38,703 nt of DNA from Sphingomonas sp. (GTDB lineage: Bacteria; Pseudomonadota; Alphaproteobacteria; Sphingomonadales; Sphingomonadaceae), in the NCBI GenBank assembly GCA_002707985.1, contig PAOI01000035.1, positions 66,597 through 105,299 of the forward strand, written 5' to 3'. How positions within the stretch are numbered: position 1 is the first letter of the stretch; every line of letters begins with the position of its first letter. The notes under the pieces are model-generated. The model had not been told where the DNA came from, ran no database searches, and was given only the letters and a program-made list of their open reading frames with translations. The position numbers and the translations under genes were made by a program. Positions 27,028 to 34,579 of this stretch are shown here, one piece after another.

Positions 27028-27240
27028 ATGCCCGTAGAGCCCCCTATTCCGCCCGAAACGCGGCCCCGGCCTGCCCCCGCAGAACCGACTCAGCCGCCGC
27101 CGGAAACCCCGCCGCAGCCTGCCCAGCCGGGTCAACCTACCGAACCGGGGCCGGAAGTGACGCCGATCGGGCCCGATATCGATGTTCCCGATCCCGGCCA
27201 GCCGGACCCGGGCATCGCCCCGGGCCAGCCGGTGGCCTGA
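27028..27240 (+). CDS. Small proline-rich protein of unknown function
   Basis: It has 70 residues from ATG 27028, preceded by AGGAG nine bases upstream, which supports translation. An in-frame ATG at 27004 has no such site. Twenty-seven of 70 residues are proline, and most of the rest are Glu, Gln, Gly, Thr and Ala, giving PxxP-type patterns such as PPETPPQPAQPGQPTEPGP. It ends with DIDVPDPGQPDPGIAPGQPVA-like Asp-Pro repeats. There is no signal peptide, membrane segment or cysteine, so it is expected to be unfolded or polyproline-II in form. It converges with the Sel1-like gene (8 bases between stops). The gene is supported by the ribosome-binding site and an intact frame in the strongly biased region; the function is unknown. 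Confidence 0.6.
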   Translation: MPVEPPIPPETRPRPAPAEPTQPPPETPPQPAQPGQPTEPGPEVTPIGPDIDVPDPGQPDPGIAPGQPVA

Positions 27241-27248
27241 ACCGCGGC

Positions 27249-28418
27249 TCAGTCCTCCTTGCACACGGTGCCGCCGCCATAGCCTTCATAGGTGGTGCAC
27301 CGGACAACGCCGCTGCGCGGCGGCGGTCGATACCCGCCCGATCGGGAAGAGCCGCTGCCGACATAGGGGCCTGAACTTTGCGCCGCGCGCTGGCGTTCGG
27401 CCTCGGCGCGCTGCCGCTCGCGTTCGTTAAGCCGCTGGCGTCGCGCCAGTTCGGTGCGCGCAAGCTGCCCTGCCCGTTCGCCGCCATAATAATGTTCGAT
27501 CGTGTAGAGATCATTCTGGTTCACGTAGTTCATCCGGCCCAGTTCGGCGACGCGCGTGATCGCATAGCGGGTCGAAGCCTGATTGCGCGCCTCATTGACG
27601 GCATAGGCGACCGATCCGCCCCAATTATTGAAGCTGAATCCCTGATCGACGATGAACATGTGATAGGCGTCGTTCGGACCATATTGCCGCACGCGCGAAG
27701 CCAGCGTCCGCAGGTTCGGCAGCGAATCACAGAAATCCTGCGCACCATGGCCACAGGCTTTTTCCGAGAACCACAGCGCTTCGGCTGAACGTTGCGCAAA
27801 AACGGTGGTCGACATGTCGCCGATCAGGTTGCTGCCGATCGCGCAGGAGGTCGGCTCGCCCATCTGGCAGGTTTTCCGCGCATAGATGACGCCCTGATCC
27901 GGATTGCGAAACGGCGATTCCGGGTCGGCATAGAGCCGCAGCATGGCATAGCAGGCTTCGAGATCGTTGCCCCGGCATCCCGGTTCGCCATAGCGGCGCA
28001 CCTTGCGATAATCGTTATAAGGCCCTGAGGGCACTTCGCCGGAATAGCCCGCCGCGACCAGCGCCGCGTCACCGCATGCATCGGCGTCACCGGCCGCACA
28101 GGCCTGATCGTAAATGGCATAGAAACGCGCGCCGTCGCGAATGCCATATTGCGCCTGAAGCAGCAGCGGCCACAATTCGTGGCAGGCATCGCTAATGCCG
28201 CGTCGGCAGGCCGGCTCCAGATAATCGGCAGCAGCGCGATATTCGCGCCGGTCCTTCATTGCCTTTGCCTTGGCGACACAGGGCGCCATCGCGCTTGCCG
28301 AACATTCGGTGGCGGCGGACGTCTGAGCCTGCGCGACAGCGCCGGGAAGAAACAGGGTGGCCGCGGATATCGCAATCGCGATGATCGGCCGGGCGAGCGC
28401 ATGAACCGGACTATTCAT
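27249..28418 (-). CDS. Secreted Sel1-like cysteine-repeat protein
   Basis: Exported protein of unknown role, probably a protein-protein interaction scaffold in the periplasm. It has 389 residues. A signal peptide ends near AQAQ (about residue 32). Five repeats follow, each with a Cys-x7-Cys pair (CRRGISDAC, CAAGDADAC, CRGNDLEAC, CQMGEPTSC, CGHGAQDFC). This is the pattern of disulfide-linked helix pairs in Sel1-like Cys-rich proteins such as Helicobacter Hcp. A middle region (YHMFIVDQGFSFNNWGG, AVNEARNQASTRYAITRVAELG) is not recognised. A charged helix (RRQRLNERERQRAEAERQR) and a Gly/Ser-rich tail ending in two cysteines (VRCTTYEGYGGGTVC) complete it. The start ATG 28418 has no strong ribosome-binding site. 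It stands alone on its strand. Confidence 0.8.
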   Translation of the reverse strand: MNSPVHALARPIIAIAISAATLFLPGAVAQAQTSAATECSASAMAPCVAKAKAMKDRREYRAAADYLEPACRRGISDACHELWPLLLQAQYGIRDGARFYAIYDQACAAGDADACGDAALVAAGYSGEVPSGPYNDYRKVRRYGEPGCRGNDLEACYAMLRLYADPESPFRNPDQGVIYARKTCQMGEPTSCAIGSNLIGDMSTTVFAQRSAEALWFSEKACGHGAQDFCDSLPNLRTLASRVRQYGPNDAYHMFIVDQGFSFNNWGGSVAYAVNEARNQASTRYAITRVAELGRMNYVNQNDLYTIEHYYGGERAGQLARTELARRQRLNERERQRAEAERQRAAQSSGPYVGSGSSRSGGYRPPPRSGVVRCTTYEGYGGGTVCKED

Positions 28419-28497
28419 GCCGCGAAAACTGACCCGCTTTTGCGATCATGACAACGCAGTAACGATATTTGTAATGATTGGCGTGGCCAAAGATGAG

Positions 28498-28524
28498 CCC
28501 GGGGAATCGTGGACATTCCCCGGG
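28498..28524 (-). terminator. Hairpin after the secreted protein pair
   Basis: A perfect 10-bp stem (CCCGGGGAAT with ATTCCCCGGG) and a 7-nt loop lie 16 bases after the stop of the 28540-29397 gene. The following minus-strand sequence (TCATCTTT) is only moderately T-rich, so termination is likely but not certain. Confidence 0.65.
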
Positions 28525-28539
28525 GCTGCTCCATGCGCT

Positions 28540-29397
28540 TTACTGCTTTGCGGTCAGATCGATGATCCGGTCGCGATCATAGGCGATCACACCGGGTATC
28601 GCCGGGATGCGGTATGTCGCGACTCCAAAATAATTCGGCAATTTGCCGGCCGGGTGCAGGTCTGCGGCGCGTAACGGCAAACCGCTGGCGACGATGCGCG
28701 AATCCAGGTCCACGCCCTCGGGAAGCGATCCGAACACGCGCAGTGGCGTTTCATGGTCGGTCGGATCCTGCATCGCATTGAGTGCGGGCATGTCCAGAAA
28801 ACCGAGATCGGTGACTTCGCCCGCGCGCACTTCGAATCTGACGCTGCCCATGCAGAAGCACAGGCCGGGCCGGGCGTCACCGTTCGGCTGCCTCAAAAGA
28901 CCATAAATTCGATAGGTACCCGGCGGGAGCTCCTCCAGATAGACCGAAACGGTGTTCTTGGCGAAGCGATTGAGCGGCCCTATGCTGAACATTTCGAGCT
29001 GTTCGATCGGCGTGAATTCGAAATTCTCGTCGGTCGGCTCGACCGGTTCCTCCGGAGGGTCGCCAACAGGATTGAGATTCCAGCGTTGCAGCCGCCGTTC
29101 GTAGCGCGTGCGATCCTTCGGATAGTCCTCCTGAGCCTCGGCCAGCGCCTCACCGCGCAGTCGGGCATATTCGGCCAGATCGGCCTCGGTCGGCTCCTTG
29201 ATCAGATAGAGGGGCGATATGCCGTTCAGCCGATACATCAGATAGGCCTTGGCAGGATCGAGCTGTGCGTCCGGCTTGTCCCTGACCGCCTTGTGATCGA
29301 CGAACACGTAATCGTCATCGCGGGTCATCCCCTTCGCCATGACGACCGGCTGGGTGAGGGCTGCCAGCAGCAGCGCGGAAATCATTGCGCGGTTCAT
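28540..29397 (-). CDS. Secreted protein of unknown function (second gene of a coupled pair)
   Basis: No family recognised. It has 285 residues. A signal peptide ends near VMAK (about residue 22). The mature part begins with DDDYVFVDHKAVRDKPDAQ and contains an acidic Pro/Glu-rich segment (PPEEPVEPTDENFEFTPIEQ) in the middle. A C-terminal beta-rich region follows (NTVSVYLEELPPGTYRIYGL, GLCFCMGSVRFEVRAGEVTDLGF), reminiscent of surface or carbohydrate-binding beta-sandwich modules, with a CFC pair. Its ATG overlaps the upstream stop by four bases (ATGA type), so the two genes are translationally coupled and probably work together. There are no transmembrane segments after the signal. Confidence 0.75.
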   Translation of the reverse strand: MNRAMISALLLAALTQPVVMAKGMTRDDDYVFVDHKAVRDKPDAQLDPAKAYLMYRLNGISPLYLIKEPTEADLAEYARLRGEALAEAQEDYPKDRTRYERRLQRWNLNPVGDPPEEPVEPTDENFEFTPIEQLEMFSIGPLNRFAKNTVSVYLEELPPGTYRIYGLLRQPNGDARPGLCFCMGSVRFEVRAGEVTDLGFLDMPALNAMQDPTDHETPLRVFGSLPEGVDLDSRIVASGLPLRAADLHPAGKLPNYFGVATYRIPAIPGVIAYDRDRIIDLTAKQ

Positions 29398-30101
29398 TGG
29401 CCCAACTCCGCGCCTTGCGGTTCCCAGGACGAGGCGACCAGCGCCTGCTGGCGCAGCATGATGTCACGCGGCCCGGCCTTTACATGCCGGTTGCCCTCTT
29501 CAAAATTGAAGGTCTGCCACACATCCTTTGGCAGGCCGTATCGGCCATATCCCTTGTAGAACATGCAGTTCCGCATGTTGGTACGACGAAGCGCGCGGCG
29601 TTCTCCCGATCCATAGATTGCGTCGGCCAGCACACTCCCCAGCGCACTGCCGACCGACCCGGCGATCGTGCCGGTATAGGGATAATAGGCCGGTTGATAG
29701 CCGATCGAACTACGCAAACCGCTGGCATAGCCGTCGCATTCGCGGATATCGGCATAGGCCGTGGCGAAATCGGTTTCGTCGCGGTGGAAGACATAATATT
29801 TGTCATAGTCTTCCCTGTCCGATGGCGTCGCGGTGAACACCATATCGGGCATTTCGACATTCGCAGCGTCGGCGTTGGTTACGTCCGTTGGACCAAAAGG
29901 TGATGCGCTGTCGGCAAGATAGACCGGCGCCGCTTCGGAAGCGACATCACGCGCTCCCTGCTGATCTTCCGCCCTTGATTCGGAAATCGCGACATCGGTC
30001 GCTTCGGTGATCGGTGCAGCTGCTTCTACCGTTTCCTGCGCATGCAGCACAGGAACGCCAACCACACCAGCCGCAAATGCAGCGGCGCAGATCAGTTTCA
30101 T
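29394..30101 (-). CDS. Secreted protein of unknown function with glycine-zipper segment (first gene of a coupled pair)
   Basis: It has 235 residues. A signal peptide ends at LHAQ (about residue 22). An Ala/Glu-rich low-complexity stretch follows (about 23-75). A conserved-looking middle (DREDYDKYYVFHRDETDFATAYADIREC) precedes a hydrophobic Gly-repeat, GTIAGSVGSALGSVLADAIYG, of the glycine-zipper kind found in small outer-membrane or envelope proteins. Basic RRALRRTNMRNCMFYKGYGRYGLP follows; its Cys and the earlier Cys could pair. The stop overlaps the start of the 28540-29397 gene by four bases. The function is unknown; membrane association through the zipper is inference. Confidence 0.75.
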   Translation of the reverse strand: MKLICAAAFAAGVVGVPVLHAQETVEAAAPITEATDVAISESRAEDQQGARDVASEAAPVYLADSASPFGPTDVTNADAANVEMPDMVFTATPSDREDYDKYYVFHRDETDFATAYADIRECDGYASGLRSSIGYQPAYYPYTGTIAGSVGSALGSVLADAIYGSGERRALRRTNMRNCMFYKGYGRYGLPKDVWQTFNFEEGNRHVKAGPRDIMLRQQALVASSWEPQGAELGQ

Positions 30102-30323
30102 ATTCCCCCCAATATTTCACGACAGCGCGTGCGCGCCGCCATGATCGAAGGGGATAATCACGGCCGGTAACTTGGCAAGCAAATAAAGCGCACCAACAAT
30201 TACTTGTCATCAATTGGTCATTTGCACCGTTGCGAATACCGTATCCGCGAACCCGTTTCCTGCATGTGACAGCCGGCAAACCGGCCGCTAATGGGGCGAC
30301 CATAGCTGCAACGGGGCCGCTCC

Positions 30324-31244
30324 TTGTCCGTTCTTCCGGTTGTCCTTCCCATCTTCGCGATCATCGCCGCCGGCTTTGCATTCGGCCGACTTCGCGTCGT
30401 TGGCGAAGACGGCGTCGCGCTGCTCAACCACTATGTCGTGTGGCTGGCATTGCCCGCGCTGATGTTCGATTTCATGGCAGAGGCGGACTGGGCGCTGCTC
30501 GGGCAGGCGCGGTTCGTCGCCGTCTTTGCGGTCGGGATGGCCGTCACGTTCGGCCTGTCGCTGTTCTTCTCACGCCGCAGCCCGCTCGGCGAACGCGCGA
30601 TCCAGGGGCTGGCCGCAGGCTATTCGAACACCGCCTATCTGGGCATCCCGCTGCTCGGCGGACTGCTCGGCACGCTGGGCGTCGCCGCGGCGATGCTCGC
30701 TTCGATGCTGACGGTGTTCCTGCTCTTCGCGATTTCGGTCGCGCTGGTCGAGTTCGACATCCACCGCGGTGCAGGAATCGGCAGGACGCTGGGCCGCGTG
30801 GCAATCGGCGTGATCCGCAATCCGCTCGTCTTCGCGCCGGTCGCGGGGTTGATATGGAATGCCCTGGGGCTCGGCATGCCTGCCCCTGCCAAGACGTTCC
30901 TGACGATGCTGGGCGCGTCGACCACGCCGGTGGCGCTGGTGACGATCGGGGCGTTTCTGGCGATCCCGCGCCCCAGCGCGCCGGTCGGCCCCACCGTGAT
31001 CACGACGACCCTCAAGCTGCTGGTGCAACCCGCAGTGACGGCGGCGATGCTGCTGATCCTGCCGATGTCGCGCGAATGGGCCGCCGCCGCGCTGCTGCTC
31101 GCGGCCATGCCGACCGGTACCGGGCCGTTCATGGCGGCCCAGCTCTACGAGCGTGACGTCGCGCTGACCGCGCGGGTGATCCTGATCTCGACGCTGATTT
31201 CGGTGGCGACGCTCAGCGTGCTGGCGATGGTGCTGTTGGGGTAG
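30324..31244 (+). CDS. AEC-family transporter (auxin efflux carrier superfamily)
   Basis: Inner-membrane secondary transporter of about ten helices. The family (AEC, BART superfamily) exports or imports small organic acids such as malate, malonate or auxin-like compounds. It has 306 residues from a TTG start at 30324; the ribosome-binding site is weak (ACGGGGCC), so the start is a best guess. Hydrophobic segments alternate with short loops along the whole chain. The N-terminal VLPIFAIIAAGFAFGRLRVV and the following LNHYVVWLALPALMF are typical of the family. Residues near NTAYLGIPLLGGLLG match the conserved N-x-x-Y-x-G-x-P motif. There is no neighbouring regulator or enzyme to hint at the substrate. 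Divergent from the secreted-protein pair across about 220 bases, in which I saw no convincing promoter. Confidence 0.9.
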   Translation: MSVLPVVLPIFAIIAAGFAFGRLRVVGEDGVALLNHYVVWLALPALMFDFMAEADWALLGQARFVAVFAVGMAVTFGLSLFFSRRSPLGERAIQGLAAGYSNTAYLGIPLLGGLLGTLGVAAAMLASMLTVFLLFAISVALVEFDIHRGAGIGRTLGRVAIGVIRNPLVFAPVAGLIWNALGLGMPAPAKTFLTMLGASTTPVALVTIGAFLAIPRPSAPVGPTVITTTLKLLVQPAVTAAMLLILPMSREWAAAALLLAAMPTGTGPFMAAQLYERDVALTARVILISTLISVATLSVLAMVLLG

Positions 31245-31257
31245 TCATTCACAATGC

Positions 31258-31351
31258 GCGTCATCCCGGGCTTGACCCGGGATCCAGCTTCTTCTGTTCT
31301 TCGGTCGGTCGAGAAAGGCAGCTGGACCCCGGCTCAAGGCCGGGGTGACGC
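31258..31351. repeat. Composite palindromic repeat (REP/BIME-like) between convergent genes
   Basis: Two hairpins face each other. ATCCCGGG-CTTGA-CCCGGGAT lies at 31263-31283 (8-bp stem) and ACCCCGGC-TCAAG-GCCGGGGT at 31326-31346 (8-bp stem). The outer ends GCGTCA (31258-31263) and TGACGC (31346-31351) are reverse complements, as are CCAGCT and AGCTGG inside. The element fills the gap between the convergent AEC transporter and cyclophilin genes and could act as a transcription stop for both. Its sequence is of a type abundant in sphingomonad genomes (established from memory, not searched). Confidence 0.75.
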
Positions 31352-31361
31352 CAATAGGTAA

Positions 31362-32003
31362 TTACTCCGCCACCCGCTCCGCCTTCAAAATCGTCACCGG
31401 TTCCTCGGGCACCTGACCCTGAAACACGCCCTGTATCGTCGCGGTGTCGGAAACCGGCGCGTCGAAGATCGACAGCAACACGTCCATCCCCTCGACCACG
31501 CGGCCGAATGCGGCGTTGCCCAGCTTGTCGCCATCGCCCTCGGCATCGCGATGGGCGTCGAACGCGCCGCTCTGATCGCCGAGCACGATCACGAACTCGC
31601 CCTGCCCGGTTCCCGGCTCGGCGCGGGCGACGGTGATGGTGCCGTCGCTGTGCGTCAGGCCGGTCTGCGTCGTCGGTTCGTGCGCGATCGGCGGATAGAC
31701 GCGATCACGCGCGTTCTGGACGCCGAACTGGACAAAGCCCCAGCGGGTATCGACCTTCACCACGCGATAGAATTTCACGCCGTCGAGCCGGTGATGATCG
31801 ACATAGCGCAGGAAATTCGCGGCGGTGACCGGCGCGCGATCGGTCTCTATCTCCAGCACGATGCGGCCCGCGCTGGTATCGAGCGCGACGCGATCGGTGG
31901 CGGGCGGCGGCAGTTGCTGCACCACTTCCTGCGCCCGTGCCGGCCCAATGAGCAATGCCGCCGCCAGCATCAGCATCGCTCCGATCGCCGCAATCCACCG
32001 CAT
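31362..32003 (-). CDS. Secreted cyclophilin-type peptidyl-prolyl cis-trans isomerase
   Basis: Catalyses proline isomerisation during protein folding, here in the periplasm. It has 213 residues from ATG 32001-32003 with GGGAGA just upstream and a signal peptide ending PARAQ (about residue 25). The cyclophilin fold is marked by VALDTSAGRIVLEIETDRAPVTAANFL, HHRLDGVKFYRVVKVDTRWGF, GTITVARAEPGTGQGEFVIVLG and the C-terminal FGRVVEGMDVLLSI. The usual F-H-R (with catalytic Arg) is represented by F-Y-R-V and the Q-x-G-D motif is altered (VQFGVQN), so catalytic strength may differ. It begins 11 bases after the stop of the Nramp-like gene, forming an operon. An open reading frame that continues upstream through the Nramp gene is only a shadow. 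Confidence 0.9.
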   Translation of the reverse strand: MRWIAAIGAMLMLAAALLIGPARAQEVVQQLPPPATDRVALDTSAGRIVLEIETDRAPVTAANFLRYVDHHRLDGVKFYRVVKVDTRWGFVQFGVQNARDRVYPPIAHEPTTQTGLTHSDGTITVARAEPGTGQGEFVIVLGDQSGAFDAHRDAEGDGDKLGNAAFGRVVEGMDVLLSIFDAPVSDTATIQGVFQGQVPEEPVTILKAERVAE

Positions 32004-32014
32004 CCCCGTCTCCC

Positions 32015-33253
32015 CTATCCGAACATTCCGATCAGTTCCTGCCCGCATAGCGCCACGAAGAGCAAGGCCGCAGCGCCCAGCACGAGGTTGGAGAGCCATC
32101 CGTTGCGGCCCTCCACCGGCATGTCGCCCCGGTTGAGCAGCAGGAGCAGCGTGACCGCGAGGAACGGCATGAAAAACGCGCCGAACGCGCCATAGAGGAT
32201 GACGAGAAAGAACGGCTTGCCAAGGAACAGCAGCAGCATCGGCGGGAAGGTGAGCCAGAGCAGATAGGCGCGGTACGGCAGGCTGCGCTCCGGGTCCGGC
32301 TCTTCGCGTCCGCCGACATGCGCGACGAAATCGGCGAACATCAGGCTGACGCCCTGCCATACGCCGAGCAGCGAGGAAAAGGCGCTGGCCGCGAAGCCGA
32401 TCAGGAACGCCATCGCGATCGGACGCCCGAATCGATCGGCGAGGATGTCGCTGAGATCGACCAGCCCCTTGCCGCCCGATGCGAGCGCAACCTGCGCACC
32501 ATAAAGGAGTTCCGCGCCGACGATCAGCATCGCGATCACGAACACGCCGGTCACGGCATAGGCGACACTGTTGTCGAGCCGCATCACGCCCAGCCAGGCC
32601 GGGCCACGCCAGCCCTTGGCATGCGTCCAATATCCATAGGCGGCGATCGTAATCGTGCCCCCCACCCCGCCGATCAGACCGAGCGTGTAGAAGAGCGAAC
32701 CCGCTGGCACGCTCGGCGCAAGGCCGCTCGCCACTTCGCCCAGATGCGGCATCACTAATATCGCGAGACCGACCATCACCACGAACATCACCGCGACGAG
32801 CAGCTTCATCACGGCCTCGAACGCAGGATAGTGATTGAACCAGACGAAGACGAAGCCGGTAAGCCCGGCGAGAATCGCCCAGCCCCAGAGCGGGAGGAAC
32901 GGCATCATCGCGGCGAGCGGCAGCGCAGTCGCGCTCATCGCCGTCGCGCCATAGATGAAGCCCCAGACGATGATGTAGGCACCGAAATACCAAGCGGTCC
33001 AGCGGCCCAGCGACTGCCACCCCTGAAAGATGGTGCGCCGGCTGACGAGGTGATAGCGGCCCACTCCTTCGGCCAGCGCGATCTTGACGATGCAGCCGAT
33101 GATCGCCGCCCATAGCAGCGCATAGCCGAACCGCGTGCCGGCGATCAGCGTTGCAACCAGATCGCCGGCGCCCACACCCGTCGCCGCCGCGACCAGCCCC
33201 GGCCCGATCAGTCTCCAGCGGCTGCCGGTCGGCGCGCTATTTTCCGTTTCCAT
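32015..33253 (-). CDS. Nramp-family transporter lacking the canonical metal-binding DPGN motif
   Basis: Inner-membrane transporter of the SLC11/Nramp family with about eleven helices. It has 412 residues from ATG 33251-33253 with AAGG upstream. Family alignment is clear at GPGLVAAATGVGAGDL in helix 1 (residues 17-32) and in later segments (YLLWLTFPPMLLLFLGKPFF, LAVTLLLLLNRGDMP). However, the metal-coordinating helix-1 motif DPGN is GAGD here (residues 28-31), and no MPHN is visible at the expected place in helix 6, where GGVGGTITIAAYGYWTHAKGW is found. It may therefore belong to an Nramp-related branch that does not carry Mn or Fe, so no mntH symbol is given. It is followed by a secreted cyclophilin 11 bases downstream and is divergent from the thioesterase gene. 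Confidence 0.85.
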   Translation of the reverse strand: METENSAPTGSRWRLIGPGLVAAATGVGAGDLVATLIAGTRFGYALLWAAIIGCIVKIALAEGVGRYHLVSRRTIFQGWQSLGRWTAWYFGAYIIVWGFIYGATAMSATALPLAAMMPFLPLWGWAILAGLTGFVFVWFNHYPAFEAVMKLLVAVMFVVMVGLAILVMPHLGEVASGLAPSVPAGSLFYTLGLIGGVGGTITIAAYGYWTHAKGWRGPAWLGVMRLDNSVAYAVTGVFVIAMLIVGAELLYGAQVALASGGKGLVDLSDILADRFGRPIAMAFLIGFAASAFSSLLGVWQGVSLMFADFVAHVGGREEPDPERSLPYRAYLLWLTFPPMLLLFLGKPFFLVILYGAFGAFFMPFLAVTLLLLLNRGDMPVEGRNGWLSNLVLGAAALLFVALCGQELIGMFG

Positions 33254-33305
33254 TCGAAACCTTTTTTGCTGGCACCGGAACGAATCCGCTGGCAAGGATG
33301 CCGCC

Positions 33306-34091
33306 ATGACGGACGACATTCCTTCTCTCCCTGCGCTGATCGCTTCCTTGCCCGATATCGAAGCGCCGCGCATCCTTATTCCCGATGGCTGGAAACAGGG
33401 GCGCACCGCCTATGGCGGGCTGACCACGGCGCTGGCGCTGGCAGTGGTCAAGCGGCGCTGGCCCGATCTGCCGCCGCTGCGATCGGCGCAGATTGCGTTT
33501 GTCGGGCCGGTATCGGGCGAAGCGGAAATCCGGACCGAGCTGCTGCGGCGCGGGCGCACCGCCGCCTATATTCAGGCGGATGTCGTGTCCGACGGCGCGC
33601 TGGGCGTGCGGATCACGTTCATTTTCATGCATGCGCGCGAATCGCATGTGGAACTGCCGCCGCGCAGCCTGGATCCCGCACAGATCCCCCTGCGCAAACC
33701 ACCCACCGATATCCCCTCGATGGCGCCGAGCTTCGTTCGCAACTTCGATATCCGCTCGACCGGCGAAGAACAGCAGGGCGTCGCGCATATGTCGCGCTGG
33801 GCGCGGCTGCGCGATCGCACGGGGCTCGATCCGATGGTGGAGCTGGCAGTGATCGGCGACGTCCTGCCCCCCGCCGCGATGCGCCTGTTCCGCGAATTCG
33901 GGCCGCTCAGTTCGATGAACTGGCAGATCAACCTGCTGGTCGAACAGCCCGAGACCGAGGATGGCTGGTGGCTGTTGCGCACCACCAGCGATCACGTCCA
34001 GTCGGGATCGAGCGGGCAGCAGATGAGCATCCACAACAGCCGCGGCGAAGCGATCGCCACGGCTACGCAGTTTGTCGCACTGTTCGTTTAG
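33306..34091 (+). CDS. Acyl-CoA thioesterase, double-hotdog (TesB/4HBT-like)
   Basis: Hydrolyses acyl-CoA thioesters to free acids and CoA in the cytoplasm. It has 261 residues from ATG 33306, with AAGGA about nine bases upstream. Two tandem hotdog folds are implied by length and motifs. The N-terminal half has GRTAYGGLTTALALAVVK (helix of the first hotdog, with the conserved GG) and AQIAFVGPVSGEAEIRTELLRRGRTAAYIQADV. The C-terminal half has SSMNWQINLLVEQP and WWLLRTTSDHVQSGSSGQQMSI followed by ATATQFVALFV, typical of the second hotdog. No signal peptide. It is divergent from the Nramp-like gene with only 52 bases between starts. Substrate chain length is unknown. Confidence 0.9.
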   Translation: MTDDIPSLPALIASLPDIEAPRILIPDGWKQGRTAYGGLTTALALAVVKRRWPDLPPLRSAQIAFVGPVSGEAEIRTELLRRGRTAAYIQADVVSDGALGVRITFIFMHARESHVELPPRSLDPAQIPLRKPPTDIPSMAPSFVRNFDIRSTGEEQQGVAHMSRWARLRDRTGLDPMVELAVIGDVLPPAAMRLFREFGPLSSMNWQINLLVEQPETEDGWWLLRTTSDHVQSGSSGQQMSIHNSRGEAIATATQFVALFV

Positions 34092-34097
34092 GCGGTC

Positions 34098-34454
34098 TTA
34101 GACGTCGGGGAAGCTGTCGTCGGCAACGCCGGGGGTGCCCTGAGGCGCCTGTACCTGCGGCGTCGGCGGTGTGGCCGATTGGCGCGGCGGGGCATCGGGC
34201 ATCGGCGCCTGATCCTCGGACACTTCGCCGACCTGACGATATTTGCCGATTTCGCTGATCTGCTGCGCGGTCATCCCGGCATAGGCCGCGCGGGCAGCGT
34301 CGGAGATCGACACCACCACATCGGGGATTTCGGCCGTGCGCACGTCATCCTTGCCGCGAATGACATAGGCCGAGTTGAAGAAGGGACGCACCTTCACATA
34401 GTCGACCATATAGGCCGCGTCATTGGTGACAGGTTTCGGTCCATCGGCCGACAT
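34098..34454 (-). CDS. Small protein of unknown function
   Basis: No family recognised. It has 118 residues from ATG 34452-34454, chosen because GGAGG lies seven bases upstream; a frame start seven codons earlier is less supported. The N-terminal half (VDYVKVRPFFNSAYVIRGK, EIPDVVVSISDAARAAYAGM, QISEIGKYRQVGEV) looks folded. The C-terminal 40 residues are a low-complexity Pro/Gln/Ala tail (PPRQSATPPTPQVQAPQGTPG). No signal peptide or membrane segment. It converges with the thioesterase gene, with six bases between stops, and lies downstream of gatB on the same strand. Probably cytoplasmic; the function is unknown. Confidence 0.7.
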   Translation of the reverse strand: MSADGPKPVTNDAAYMVDYVKVRPFFNSAYVIRGKDDVRTAEIPDVVVSISDAARAAYAGMTAQQISEIGKYRQVGEVSEDQAPMPDAPPRQSATPPTPQVQAPQGTPGVADDSFPDV

Positions 34455-34517
34455 TGCTTCGCCTCCGCATCGCAATCATTCAGGCCCTGGAATGCGCACA
34501 ATAGCGCAACGCGAAGC

Positions 34518-34553
34518 ATCGCGAACCCGCGTATTTAAACGCAGATTCGCGAT
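34518..34553. repeat. Two-tier palindrome downstream of gatB
   Basis: ATCGCGAA (34518-34525) and TTCGCGAT (34546-34553) are perfect inverted arms, and within them GCGT and ACGC form an inner stem around ATTTAA. It lies in the 125-bp gap between gatB and the small-protein gene, both on the minus strand. Lacking a T tract, it could be a weak terminator or a regulatory palindrome. Confidence 0.5.
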
Positions 34554-34579
34554 CAGATTCCGCTAACCATGTCGGTGGT

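Noticed and set aside
32004..33113. Apparent fusion of the cyclophilin with a long upstream sequence
   Set aside because: The upstream part is the Nramp-like gene read out of frame. A separate ATG with ribosome-binding site and signal peptide exists at 32003.
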